From NCBI GenBank assembly GCA_029433155.1, contig JAQYTT010000001.1:496001-560000 (forward strand): a DNA stretch of 64,000 nt, written 5' to 3'. A model generated the notes under the pieces. It did not search any database, was not told where the DNA came from, and saw nothing but the letters and a program-made list of their open reading frames with translations. Both the position numbers and the translations under genes were made by a program. The DNA is from Lactobacillaceae bacterium L1_55_11 (GTDB lineage: Bacteria; Bacillota; Bacilli; Lactobacillales; Lactobacillaceae). Within the stretch, counting starts at the first letter, position 1; every line of letters starts with the position of its first letter. Positions 35,139 through 42,631 of the stretch are shown here, piece by piece.

Positions 35139-36353
35139 TTACTTATTGTCGTCTGAGTGAACGTGGTTCACCTCTTCAAAGACCATGGTTGGCAGGCTCC
35201 AAAGCTTGATAAAGCCGGAAGCAGCCACCTGATCAAAGCTATCAGCAGCCGTGTAAGTAGCCAGTTCTTCACTATAAAGTGAGTTCTTTTCTGACTTCCG
35301 GGCCACTGCCTTAGTCTGACCCTTATACAGCTTCATCTTGACCGTACCGTTAACGACCTTTTGGGTCTGGTTAATGAAGGCCATCAGGGCGTCAAAGAGT
35401 GGTGAAATCCACATGGCGTTATAAATCAAATCGGTCAACTTCTGCTCGATAACTGGCTTAAAGTGGGCAACATCCCGCTCCAAGGTCAGGTCTTCTAAAT
35501 CCTTGTGGGCAGTCATGATAACTGCCGCAGCTGGGGCTTCATAAACTTCCCGGGACTTGATACCAACCAACCGGTTTTCAATCTTATCAATCCGGCCAAT
35601 GCCGTGGTCCCCAGCAATCTTGTTGAGCTTGATGATCAACTCAGACAGCTTCATTGGTTCCCCGTTCAGAGCCACTGGCAAACCGTCCTTGAACTCCAAA
35701 TCGAGGAATTCTGGCTTTTCCGGTGCCTTTTCTGGATCAACGGTCATACCCCAAGCATCTTCAGGGGCCTGGTTCCATGGGTTTTCTAGGATACCGGCTT
35801 CGTTAGCCCGGCCCCAGAGGTTTTCATCAATTGAGTAAGGAGATTCCTTACCGATTGGAACTGGCACGTTGTGTTCCTTGGCGTAATCAATTTCTTCTTC
35901 CCGTGACCAGTGGAAGTCCCGGATTGGGGCTTCGATGTCTAGCTTTGGATCCAAGGCGTGGATAGCCGCTTCAAACCGGACCTGGTCATTACCCTTACCA
36001 GTTGAACCGTGGGCAATGGCGTGGGCACCGTTTTCGTGGGCAACTTCCACTAACTTCTTAATGATCAAAGGCCGTGACAGGGCTGAAACCAAGGGATAAC
36101 TACCCTCGTAGAGGGCGTTAGCCTTGATGACTGGCGCAACGTATTCGTCCGCAAATTCGTCCTTGGCATCAATCACAATTGACTGAGTAGCCCCAACCTG
36201 GAGCCCCTTCTTTTGAATGGCCTGCAAGTCCCGGCCACCCTGGCCGACATCCAAAACCACCGCAATGACTTCATAACCCTTATCAATTAACCAAGGAATC
36301 GCCACTGAAGTATCCAAACCGCCCGAATAAGCTAACACAATTTTCTTTGTCAT
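35139..36353 (-). CDS. argG: argininosuccinate synthase
   Basis: A 404-residue ATP-dependent ligase joining citrulline and aspartate. The PP-loop AYSGGLDTS is at residues 8-16, and [15 protein letters not shown] and the C-terminal synthetase domain are intact. It is the first gene of the arginine operon, behind a T-box leader. With argH and argF it converts ornithine to arginine. No carbamoyl-phosphate synthase or ornithine genes are in the window. Confidence 0.95.
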   Translation of the reverse strand: MTKKIVLAYSGGLDTSVAIPWLIDKGYEVIAVVLDVGQGGRDLQAIQKKGLQVGATQSIVIDAKDEFADEYVAPVIKANALYEGSYPLVSALSRPLIIKKLVEVAHENGAHAIAHGSTGKGNDQVRFEAAIHALDPKLDIEAPIRDFHWSREEEIDYAKEHNVPVPIGKESPYSIDENLWGRANEAGILENPWNQAPEDAWGMTVDPEKAPEKPEFLDLEFKDGLPVALNGEPMKLSELIIKLNKIAGDHGIGRIDKIENRLVGIKSREVYEAPAAAVIMTAHKDLEDLTLERDVAHFKPVIEQKLTDLIYNAMWISPLFDALMAFINQTQKVVNGTVKMKLYKGQTKAVARKSEKNSLYSEELATYTAADSFDQVAASGFIKLWSLPTMVFEEVNHVHSDDNK

Positions 36354-36399
36354 GTACCTGCTCCTTTTTTTAAATCATCCTAAAATTTTCCAATTAATA

Positions 36400-36660
36400 A
36401 TAAAAGCGCCCCTCAGTCTTTCGACTGAAGGGCGCTCTGTGACGCGGTACCACCTTACTTGATGCTAAAAATAGCATATCTCAATATTCAATCCAAACTT
36501 CGAATTGTCAGCTCGATAATGGGAGCACCCAGTATGGTTTTGGTCGCATACACTTTTAGGTGACGTTCGCTCCGGACTGCATGTGCTTCACACCAACCAG
36601 CACTTCACTGAATACAGCGACCTGAACTACTACTTCCTAAACACGTTTTAGAAATCATTA
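36400..36660 (-). promoter_or_regulatory. T-box riboswitch of argGHF
   Basis: Leader with the T-box sequence AAGGTGGTACCGCG (around 36443-36456) and a strong terminator AGCGCCCcTCAGTC/GACTGAaGGGCGCT plus T-run (36403-36436). Stem I begins with TTTAGG paired to CCTAAA, and the specifier strand reads CGAACGTCA. CGT (Arg) is the expected specifier from the operon. Strict alignment with the glyQ loop would put GTC in register, so the codon is not certain. Confidence 0.88.
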
Positions 36661-36672
36661 ATTGTTAATGCA

Positions 36673-36700
36673 AGTATAGCACCTGCTTTTAAGAATGCAA
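36673..36700 (-). promoter_or_regulatory. promoter of the argGHF T-box operon
   Basis: TTGCAT (36695-36700), 16-nt spacer, extended TGcTATACT with -10 at 36673-36678. Confidence 0.8.
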
Positions 36701-36763
36701 CGGTTTTCGTTAAAATTCTTTAACTAATTTGTCTCTAATCCTTATTTACCCGGTCCCCGATTC

Positions 36764-37042
36764 TTACAGGGCCGTGAAGAAGGCAATCAGACCAAAGATA
36801 ATACCAGGGAAATTAGCCAGGGCAATCGTGTAATCCCGGTCCCGCTTAAAGAGTGCATAGATCGTCCACAGCGTGCAGTTCAACGCAGCTACTAAGGGCT
36901 GGGCTGGGACGCCCTTGTTACCGGCTAAGTTGGCCTGAATCTGCGGAATATAAGAAACATACATCAACACGGCCAGGACCGTTGCCACCCAGCTCACATA
37001 CTTAATTGTTTTTTCAAATTTTAAGGCTTGCTCATTCGTCAT
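36764..37042 (-). CDS. SemiSWEET-type PQ-loop transporter
   Basis: A 92-residue protein with three transmembrane helices and the PQ motif in MYVSYIPQIQANLAG, plus NCTLWTIYALFKRDRDY, typical of bacterial SemiSWEETs. These homodimerise to form a sugar uniporter. I chose the ATG at 37042 (GAGG 8 nt upstream) over a GTG three codons earlier. It is monocistronic. The sugar is unknown. Confidence 0.85.
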   Translation of the reverse strand: MTNEQALKFEKTIKYVSWVATVLAVLMYVSYIPQIQANLAGNKGVPAQPLVAALNCTLWTIYALFKRDRDYTIALANFPGIIFGLIAFFTAL

Positions 37043-37216
37043 ATCTGCCACCTCGTTTTTTACTTCATTACTTTATGCACTTAGTATATGTGATGTTTTT
37101 AACTAAGTCAAGGAAAAGTTTAAAAGATTGTTATTAAGCGGTTTTTATTATTTTACTGATTTTAAAAATTCGAAAATAAGGGCTTAAAATTATTTATTTC
37201 ACAAAAAAATAACATA

Positions 37217-37242
37217 GAAAAACTACCCTTGCGGGTAGTTAT
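37217..37242 (-). terminator. intrinsic terminator of the TetR/ABC operon
   Basis: Stem AACTACCC/GGGTAGTT with a 4-nt loop and a T-rich tract on the minus strand, after the ATPase gene. Confidence 0.82.
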
Positions 37243-37246
37243 CTTT

Positions 37247-37924
37247 TCATTCTTTTTCCAGGATAATCTTACCGTCCACCAGGTTATAAATCCGATCAGC
37301 ATACTCCTTTAACCGCAGGTCGTGCGTGACCACGACCACGGCCTTGTCCTCCTTAACCGCAATGTCTTTGAAGAGTTGACCAACTTCAGTCACCCGGTGA
37401 CTGTCCAAGGCTGCCGTTGGTTCATCAGCCAGGATGAAATCAGGGTTAGTGTAGAGGGCCCGGGCGATTGCGACTCGCTGGGTTTGTCCACCGGATAGCT
37501 GGTTGGGAAACTTATTAAGTAACTGGCGGATACCCAACCGATCAAGGTACTGGTCAAAACGCTTAGGATCAAGGTTACCAGCTGGCTTGACCTTATCGAC
37601 CAACTTGAACTGGTCCCGGACTGTTAGGTATGGCACCAAGTTATAAGATTGGAGGACAAAGCCGATGTGCTTGAGGCGGAAGTCATCGGCCGCCTTGCCG
37701 GCCAGGTGGTTAATATTTTGGTTGTTAATAACCACATCACCTTTGGTCGGGGTCTGCAGGCCACCTAGAATCGTTAACAAGGTACTCTTACCAGAACCGG
37801 AAGGTCCTAAAATCAGGGTCAGTTCCCCACTCCGGGCTTCAAAGTTAACCTGGTCCAAGGCCGTAACCCGGTTGGTGTCGTGACCGAACTGCTTACTAAT
37901 ATTTTTTAAAGTCAAAGTTTCCAT
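37247..37924 (-). CDS. ABC transporter ATPase
   Basis: A 225-residue ATPase of the MacB/LolD/DevA type: Walker A GPSGSGKST (about 41-49), signature LSGGQTQR, Walker B FILADEPTAALDS, and H-loop VVTHDLR. It energises the permease encoded 6 nt upstream in the same operon. It probably exports a drug, peptide or lipid-like compound. Confidence 0.9.
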   Translation of the reverse strand: METLTLKNISKQFGHDTNRVTALDQVNFEARSGELTLILGPSGSGKSTLLTILGGLQTPTKGDVVINNQNINHLAGKAADDFRLKHIGFVLQSYNLVPYLTVRDQFKLVDKVKPAGNLDPKRFDQYLDRLGIRQLLNKFPNQLSGGQTQRVAIARALYTNPDFILADEPTAALDSHRVTEVGQLFKDIAVKEDKAVVVVTHDLRLKEYADRIYNLVDGKIILEKE

Positions 37925-37930
37925 TATTTT

Positions 37931-38983
37931 TTATCCTCCAATCACCGTTACAGGATCAATCTTAGCAATGATGCGAATTGGGATAATGGCACCTAAGATA
38001 CCCATCACCGTCACTCCCAAACCAGTTAAGCCGATTAGGTTAAAGTCGAAGTACATTGGCACGGCACTTGGAATAACCAGGCTGGTCAACAGGGCCAAAA
38101 CCATGCTAGTAATTACGGCAATAAGCATAATCAAAATTGTTTCCGCTAAAGTATTCTGAATTAGGTAGCGACTTGGCACGCCTTGGGCCCGCAGGACGGC
38201 GAAGTTTTGCAGCTTCTGGACGGTCAGGATGTACAAGAAAATGGCGACAATCACCACTGAAATGATAACCAAGAAGGCAATCATGAAGGTAAAGGTGCTA
38301 TTTTGGGCACTGTAACCCGGCATCTTATCAAAGAGTTGACTCAAATTCAGGACCTGAAGGTTGCTGTCCTTAGTATGAATCGTCTGCTTAGCTACTAGAC
38401 CACTAGCAACAAAGTTACTGTTAACACCCTTGATGCTGTTCCATTGACTCCGGTCGCCGTAAACAACGGGGGCCATATTATATTCGGCATTCTTGGCAAA
38501 ACCAACCACCGTATAGTTTTGGCTACCCATGCCCATCTTGACGGTCTGTCCCAGCTTAAAGCCCTTGTCGGCTAACTTGTTGGACAGAACCACCTCATTA
38601 CTGGTTTTCCAGTTGCGCCCCTGAGTGATTTGAATCTTGCGGTCAATCCGGCTGACAGCGTCAATCCCGATAAAGGTGGCCGCTTCGCGACTGCTATCGT
38701 TTTTTAAGATTCCCTGAGCCAGGGCAACAGCATCGTTATTACTTTGTTTAGCCTGCTGATAATCTTGACTAGTCAACATCGACTGGGTCAGATTCCCATC
38801 AGCATCCTTACTCATAGCCACTGACTGGACCTGCCAGCTCTTAACGGCCGTTGTATTTTCATTGGAAAGTCCCAAAGCTAGGGAACTTAGAATGAAAATC
38901 AGGTAGGCAATCATCATGATTACAGCGATAATCAGGCCGTAACGCAACTTTTCTTTTTTAATTTCATTTATTGCTAAAAACAT
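37931..38983 (-). CDS. ABC permease, FtsX/DevC-like
   Basis: A 350-residue permease with one N-terminal helix (15-38), an extracellular domain (about 40-220) and three C-terminal FtsX-type helices (near 232, 280 and 322). It ends in IAKIDPVTVIGG, the usual end of DevC-like proteins. The ATG is 1 nt after the TetR stop with only a weak binding site, so translation is probably coupled to tetR. It pairs with the ATPase at 37247. Confidence 0.88.
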   Translation of the reverse strand: MFLAINEIKKEKLRYGLIIAVIMMIAYLIFILSSLALGLSNENTTAVKSWQVQSVAMSKDADGNLTQSMLTSQDYQQAKQSNNDAVALAQGILKNDSSREAATFIGIDAVSRIDRKIQITQGRNWKTSNEVVLSNKLADKGFKLGQTVKMGMGSQNYTVVGFAKNAEYNMAPVVYGDRSQWNSIKGVNSNFVASGLVAKQTIHTKDSNLQVLNLSQLFDKMPGYSAQNSTFTFMIAFLVIISVVIVAIFLYILTVQKLQNFAVLRAQGVPSRYLIQNTLAETILIMLIAVITSMVLALLTSLVIPSAVPMYFDFNLIGLTGLGVTVMGILGAIIPIRIIAKIDPVTVIGG

Positions 38984-38984
38984 C

Positions 38985-39506
38985 TTACTTTTCTTTCTTG
39001 TACCACTTGTCTAATTGCTTTAATACGGCCATGATATCGGCCTTGTTGTCCGGGGCTAAGAAGTAAGCCCGCACGAGTTGATGAATCGCAACTTCTCCCA
39101 GCCAGGCTGGTAGGTCCCGCTTGGCTAACCCCAGGTTCAGACTGGCAGCCACATCACCTTGGTGGTGGGCTTCCAAAATCGCCTGGTTAATCACGTAGTA
39201 GTTGCTCAAAAAGTTGTAATACTTCTGACCCTCAACGTGGTTAACAAAATCAATGCTGGCTTGCACCGGGTCGTCCCCTGCTAAGCTTTCATGAATCTGT
39301 CCGAAAACCTCTTTTAATGACCAGAGGTAAGCATCGTCCATGTCGGCGAAGTAAGTGTAAAAGGAACCGCGGGCAATCCCGGCTGCTTTAACAATCCGGC
39401 CAACGTTGGCTTCTAGCAGGGAGTAGTTAGAAAATTCTTCAAATAGAATGTTAGAAATATTGTCCTGTTTGTGGGCGCTTAGGTTTAAAAATGTTTGCTT
39501 TGGCAT
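38985..39506 (-). CDS. TetR-family regulator of the ABC operon
   Basis: A 173-residue regulator with HTH segment ANVGRIVKAAGIARGSFYTYF (about residues 33-53). It is first in a TetR-permease-ATPase operon, the classical layout of an autorepressed efflux system. Three 13-bp TGAC-N5-GTCA-like palindromes overlap its promoter, strongly suggesting autoregulation. AAAGGAG precedes the ATG. Confidence 0.88.
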   Translation of the reverse strand: MPKQTFLNLSAHKQDNISNILFEEFSNYSLLEANVGRIVKAAGIARGSFYTYFADMDDAYLWSLKEVFGQIHESLAGDDPVQASIDFVNHVEGQKYYNFLSNYYVINQAILEAHHQGDVAASLNLGLAKRDLPAWLGEVAIHQLVRAYFLAPDNKADIMAVLKQLDKWYKKEK

Positions 39507-39520
39507 TGCTTTCTCCTTTA

Positions 39521-39570
39521 TGACGCTATGTCATCTTAATGACAGTATATCATTTTATGACAACGTGTCA
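39521..39570 (-). promoter_or_regulatory. three phased TetR-type operators over the promoter
   Basis: Sites TGACATAGCGTCA (39521-39533), TGATATACTGTCA (39540-39552) and TGACACGTTGTCA (39558-39570), read on the minus strand, are 13 bp each with centres 18-19 bp apart. They cover the -10 (TATACT, 39544-39549) and -35 (TTGACA, 39566-39571; spacer 16) and the leader. The layout fits cooperative repression by the adjacent TetR protein. Confidence 0.75.
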
Positions 39571-39583
39571 ATATTATGGCAAG

Positions 39584-39613
39584 AAAAAACTACCCAATGT
39601 CTCTGGGTAGTTT
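39584..39613 (-). terminator. intrinsic terminator after transporter A
   Basis: Stem AAACTACCCA/TGGGTAGTTT with a 7-nt loop and a T-run on the minus strand. Confidence 0.85.
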
Positions 39614-39646
39614 AAAATACTGATAATACAGCGGTTTATAAGGTTT

Positions 39647-40813
39647 TTAGATCAAATCCAGGTGAGTTTCACCGGCCTTAATCCAGCCAAACATCCGGAA
39701 GACGTGGTAAGTGACAAAGGCAATTACGGCTGGTAACAGTACGCCAAAGGCCATATAAGACCAGAACATGGCGGGCTTATGAGTGGCCAAATCGATTGGC
39801 ACAATCAGGGAGTTTAGCCCCAGTCCGGCCAGTTCAAAGGGCACGGTTACGTGGAACATCAGTGTGGCGATTGGTGCGGCAATCGCTGATCCCAGCAGTG
39901 GTGGTACCAACAACCATGGGTTCTTAATAATGTTTGGGAACTGGATCTTAGGCGTCACCAGGGTTTCGGCGATGATGGTTCCAATCTTGTTTTCATGCCA
40001 AGAAATGGCTGGGTAGGCCGCAAAGGCTGCCGTAGTCCCAATCAGCATCGCGCCGGCTCCAACTGGCGAAGTTACGCCGGTCGCACCGATGGCGATGGCC
40101 AGCGCGGCGGAAGAAGCCGGTGTGAGCAAGAAGATGGCAAAGAGCATGGCGATGCAGGCCGTTCCAATCACGGGGTTCCAGGCAACACTGGAAGCAACCA
40201 GCTTACCCATGCCCACCAAGATTGGCGTGGTACCGATGGCCAGATAATAACCGGCAATCGTTCCTAAGACCGTGGTTAGGGCCGGGACAATGATCATGTC
40301 CAAGGGTGTCTTACCCGTCAGCCATTTTCCAAAGAGCACGGCCACAATCGCGGCCATGATGGCTGAGATTGGCTGACCAGTGGTCATGATGGTCGAACCA
40401 GCCGCTTGGGGACTAGTAAAACCAGTAACCGTACTTAGCTTGGCTGGCGCCGTGGTGAAGAAGACGGCGTTGGCCCCGACCGTGGAAGCGGCCATGGCCG
40501 AAAACATAACCATGGTGTTGGTTTTTAACTGTGAGGCAACCGCCGCCCCAAAGGCAGCTGGCATCAAGACCTTGGTGATGGCCCCTAAGTGGTTAAGGGG
40601 TCCCCAGTGAATAAAGGTCGAGAAGGACTGCATCAGCAGGCCAATTCCAATCGTAACCAAGATGGCGTTAGAAACTGCGGCACTAATGTTGTAGGCAATC
40701 TCCTTAACGCTCTCTTTTTCAGTGCCCGATTCCAGCGCCCGTTCTTCAGCCTTCTTGAAATCGGCAATATCTTCATCCTTATGTAGCCTTGCTACGCGAC
40801 TATCTTCTGCCAT
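39647..40813 (-). CDS. PF13303-type (PTS_EIIC_2) membrane transporter A
   Basis: A 388-residue integral membrane protein with a charged N-terminal tail (about 45 residues) and some ten hydrophobic segments. These include MPAAFGAAVASQLKTNTMVM, PLDMIIVPALTTVLGTIAGYYL, IGATGVTSPVGAGAMLIGTT and the conserved ENKIGTIIAETLVTPKIQFPNII. Databases usually name the family 'PTS sugar transporter subunit IIC', but no IIA/IIB is present and no sugar is established. It is closely similar to transporter B over the whole length. A translated leader peptide and terminator upstream (40852-41011) point to control by amino-acid supply. Confidence 0.8.
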   Translation of the reverse strand: MAEDSRVARLHKDEDIADFKKAEERALESGTEKESVKEIAYNISAAVSNAILVTIGIGLLMQSFSTFIHWGPLNHLGAITKVLMPAAFGAAVASQLKTNTMVMFSAMAASTVGANAVFFTTAPAKLSTVTGFTSPQAAGSTIMTTGQPISAIMAAIVAVLFGKWLTGKTPLDMIIVPALTTVLGTIAGYYLAIGTTPILVGMGKLVASSVAWNPVIGTACIAMLFAIFLLTPASSAALAIAIGATGVTSPVGAGAMLIGTTAAFAAYPAISWHENKIGTIIAETLVTPKIQFPNIIKNPWLLVPPLLGSAIAAPIATLMFHVTVPFELAGLGLNSLIVPIDLATHKPAMFWSYMAFGVLLPAVIAFVTYHVFRMFGWIKAGETHLDLI

Positions 40814-40851
40814 ATCACTATTCCATCCTTTTCATAGAAATCATTTTCAAA

Positions 40852-40961
40852 CAAAAAGCCCCAACGCTCAGCGTTAGGACTTCCTACGCCGCTTGCTAAA
40901 TCAACCTTCTAGTAAGCGGCACCCCTAAAACTAGCTCACAAGAAGTTAACTTGGCGAGCTA
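40852..40961 (-). promoter_or_regulatory. transcription attenuator of transporter A
   Basis: Mutually exclusive stems on the minus strand. Stem 1:2 is TAGCTC (40956-40961, inside the leader ORF)/GAGCTA (40932-40937). Stem 2:3 is a short CTAGT/ACTAG. Stem 3:4 is GCCGCTT (40914-40920)/AAGCGGC (40888-40894). The antiterminator is GCGTAGGA (40882-40889)/TCCTAACGC (40871-40879). The terminator stem TCCTAACGC/GCGTTGGGG plus T-run spans 40852-40882. The layout parallels trp-type attenuation. Confidence 0.65.
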
Positions 40962-41011
40962 ATAATGACGGCTTGAAAATGAGTGGTGTGGTTCAACATG
41001 TCTGCTTTCAT
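40946..41011 (-). CDS. leader peptide A (21 residues)
   Basis: A short ORF with GAGGGGG upstream of ATG, 21 codons and TAA, placed between promoter and attenuator. The peptide contains N-H-T-T-H at positions 7-11 and V-I-I at 15-17. The V-I-I codons lie directly before and within the first half of stem 1:2, where a stalled ribosome would mask it. The stop codon to the transporter start is 132 nt, almost the same as in leader B. The combination of ribosome binding site, position and the shared core motif is the evidence that it is translated. Confidence 0.65.
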   Translation of the reverse strand: MKADMLNHTTHFQAVIISSPS

Positions 41012-41066
41012 TTTGAAATCCCCCTCATTACCCTTTCGGGCAAAAGTTACTTAAAGCATGTTTAAA

Positions 41067-41095
41067 ATTATATAGATTAGAATTAGATTAGTCAA
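41067..41095 (-). promoter_or_regulatory. promoter of leader A/transporter A
   Basis: TTGACT (41090-41095), 17-nt spacer, TATAAT (41067-41072), 55 nt upstream of the leader ATG. Confidence 0.82.
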
Positions 41096-41125
41096 CTAGC
41101 AAATTTTAATTAAAATCCATTCATT

Positions 41126-42304
41126 TTAAATCATGTCCAGGTGGGTCTGTCCGGCCTTGATCCAGCCGGCCCGTCGCATAATCCAGTAAACCACGAAGGC
41201 AACCGCAGCCGGCACTACCACCCCAAAGACCATGTAGGCGGCAAAGATACCGACGTTACTCTTCAGCAGGGCCAGCGGTACGATAAAGGAGTTAAAGCCG
41301 ATTCCGGCGTATTCAAAGGAAACACTAACCTTAAAGATTAAGGTCGCGATTGGTGCGGCAATGGCCGCCCCAATCATTGGCGGGATTAACAGCAGTGGGT
41401 TTTTAATAATATTTGGGAACTGAATCTTAGGCGTTACCAGTCCCTGGGCAATTGTGGCCCCAATCTTATTTTCCTGGAAGGACATGGCTGGGTAGGCCAC
41501 GAATACGGCCGTAGTGCCGATAATCATTGCCCCAGCAGCGGCTGGTGAAGTTACCCCAGTAGCACCAATGGCGACTGCCATGGCAGCGGCTGAAGCCGGT
41601 GTCATCGTCATCGCCCCGAAGGCCATGGCCACGCAAGCTGTTCCAATGACTGGGTTAAGGGCGACACTACTGGTAATGAACTGGCCAATCGCAACCAGGA
41701 TTGGCGTGGTCCAAATCGCTAGGTAGTAACCAGCCACCGTCCCGACGATGGTGGTCAGAGCCGGCACGATAATCATGTCCAGTGGTGTTTTACCACTGAG
41801 CCACTTACCAAAGAGCACGGCCACCAGGCCAGCCAGAACAGCTGAAATGGGCTGACCAGTAGTCATCACTGCGGCTCCTGGTGCCTGGGCACTAGCAAAG
41901 CCAGTGACCGTGGACAGCTTCATGGCCGAAGTGGTAAAGAAAACCGCGTTAGCCCCAACCGTCGAAGCGGCCATGGCCGCAAACATGACCATCGTGTTGG
42001 TCTTCATTTGAGAGGCAATCGCCGCTCCAAAGGCGGCCGGTAACATAATCTTAGTAATCGCCCCCAGCTGGACCATCGGTGCCCAGTGGATAAAACCGGC
42101 AATTGTTTGTAAGAGCAGGCCCATGCCCAAGGTGACTAAGATGGCATTGGAAACTGCGGCACTGACGTTATAAACCATCTCCCGGACGGATTCCTTCCGA
42201 TTATCACTGGCCATGGCCCGCGCTTCAGCGTCTTTGAAATCCTGGATATCTTCGGCTTGGTGGAACCGCGCTAGGCGGCTGTTCTTAATTTGACTGGCGT
42301 CCAT
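41126..42304 (-). CDS. PF13303-type (PTS_EIIC_2) membrane transporter B
   Basis: A 392-residue paralogue of transporter A. The order of segments is the same (MLPAAFGAAIASQMKTNTMV, PLDMIIVPALTTIVGTVAGYYL, IGATGVTSPAAAGAMIIGTT, ENKIGATIAQGLVTPKIQFPNII), as is the C-terminal AGWIKAGQTHLDMI. It has no partner PTS domains. It is behind its own leader peptide and attenuator, which argues that it responds to a related but different signal. The adjacent copies look like a tandem duplication that kept both gene and leader. Confidence 0.8.
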   Translation of the reverse strand: MDASQIKNSRLARFHQAEDIQDFKDAEARAMASDNRKESVREMVYNVSAAVSNAILVTLGMGLLLQTIAGFIHWAPMVQLGAITKIMLPAAFGAAIASQMKTNTMVMFAAMAASTVGANAVFFTTSAMKLSTVTGFASAQAPGAAVMTTGQPISAVLAGLVAVLFGKWLSGKTPLDMIIVPALTTIVGTVAGYYLAIWTTPILVAIGQFITSSVALNPVIGTACVAMAFGAMTMTPASAAAMAVAIGATGVTSPAAAGAMIIGTTAVFVAYPAMSFQENKIGATIAQGLVTPKIQFPNIIKNPLLLIPPMIGAAIAAPIATLIFKVSVSFEYAGIGFNSFIVPLALLKSNVGIFAAYMVFGVVVPAAVAFVVYWIMRRAGWIKAGQTHLDMI

Positions 42305-42332
42305 ATTCTTTTCTCCATTGTTTTATTCTCAA

Positions 42333-42453
42333 ACAAAAAGGTCCTAGCAGTAATCTGCTAGGACCTTTTATACCTACGCAGTTACTAAGAAATAAATTTC
42401 CTAGTAACTGACATTGCAAAAAATCAACTTACTAGGGTTAGCTTAGCAAGTTG
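42333..42453 (-). promoter_or_regulatory. transcription attenuator of transporter B
   Basis: Minus-strand stems. Stem 1:2 is CAACTTGCTA (42444-42453, in the leader ORF)/TAGTAAGTTG (42425-42434). Stem 2:3 is CCTAGTAA (42429-42436)/TTACTAGG (42400-42407). Stem 3:4 is CAGTTACTA (42402-42410)/TAGTAACTG (42379-42387). The antiterminator is CTGCgTAGG (42373-42381)/CCTAGCAG (42355-42362). The terminator is a 14-bp stem AAAGGTCCTAGCAG/CTGCTAGGACCTTT (42333-42369). All pairings were checked by hand. Confidence 0.72.
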
Positions 42454-42509
42454 CGCAACAAGGCGTTATGAGAATGGGTAGTAGTGTGATTAAAAACTGA
42501 TTTAGTCAT
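42438..42509 (-). CDS. leader peptide B (23 residues)
   Basis: ATG at 42507-42509 with GAGGTAA upstream, 23 codons and TAA. The peptide has N-H-T-T-T-H-S-H at positions 7-14 and Leu pairs at 17-18 and 21-22. The Leu21-Leu22 codons are inside the first strand of stem 1:2. The stop lies 5 nt before strand 2, so a terminating ribosome would cover it. It shares the NHTT core at the same residues as leader A. The distance to the transporter start is 133 nt. Confidence 0.68.
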   Translation of the reverse strand: MTKSVFNHTTTHSHNALLRNLLS

Positions 42510-42551
42510 CTTGCTTACCTCAATTCCAAAAATTTGTTAATCAGTGCTTTG

Positions 42552-42580
42552 ATTATAAACATTTAATTTAAGGGCGTCAA
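42552..42580 (-). promoter_or_regulatory. promoter of leader B/transporter B
   Basis: TTGACG (42575-42580), 17-nt spacer, TATAAT (42552-42557), 42 nt upstream of the leader ATG. Confidence 0.85.
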
Positions 42581-42597
42581 TCAAAACTTTTATAAAA

Positions 42598-42623
42598 TAA
42601 AAAACACCATGACGGTGTTTTTA
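42598..42623 (-). terminator. terminator of the pur-fhs operon
   Basis: Stem AAAAACACC/GGTGTTTTT with a 5-nt loop, 9 nt after the fhs stop. Confidence 0.82.
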
Positions 42624-42631
42624 AAAATTGT

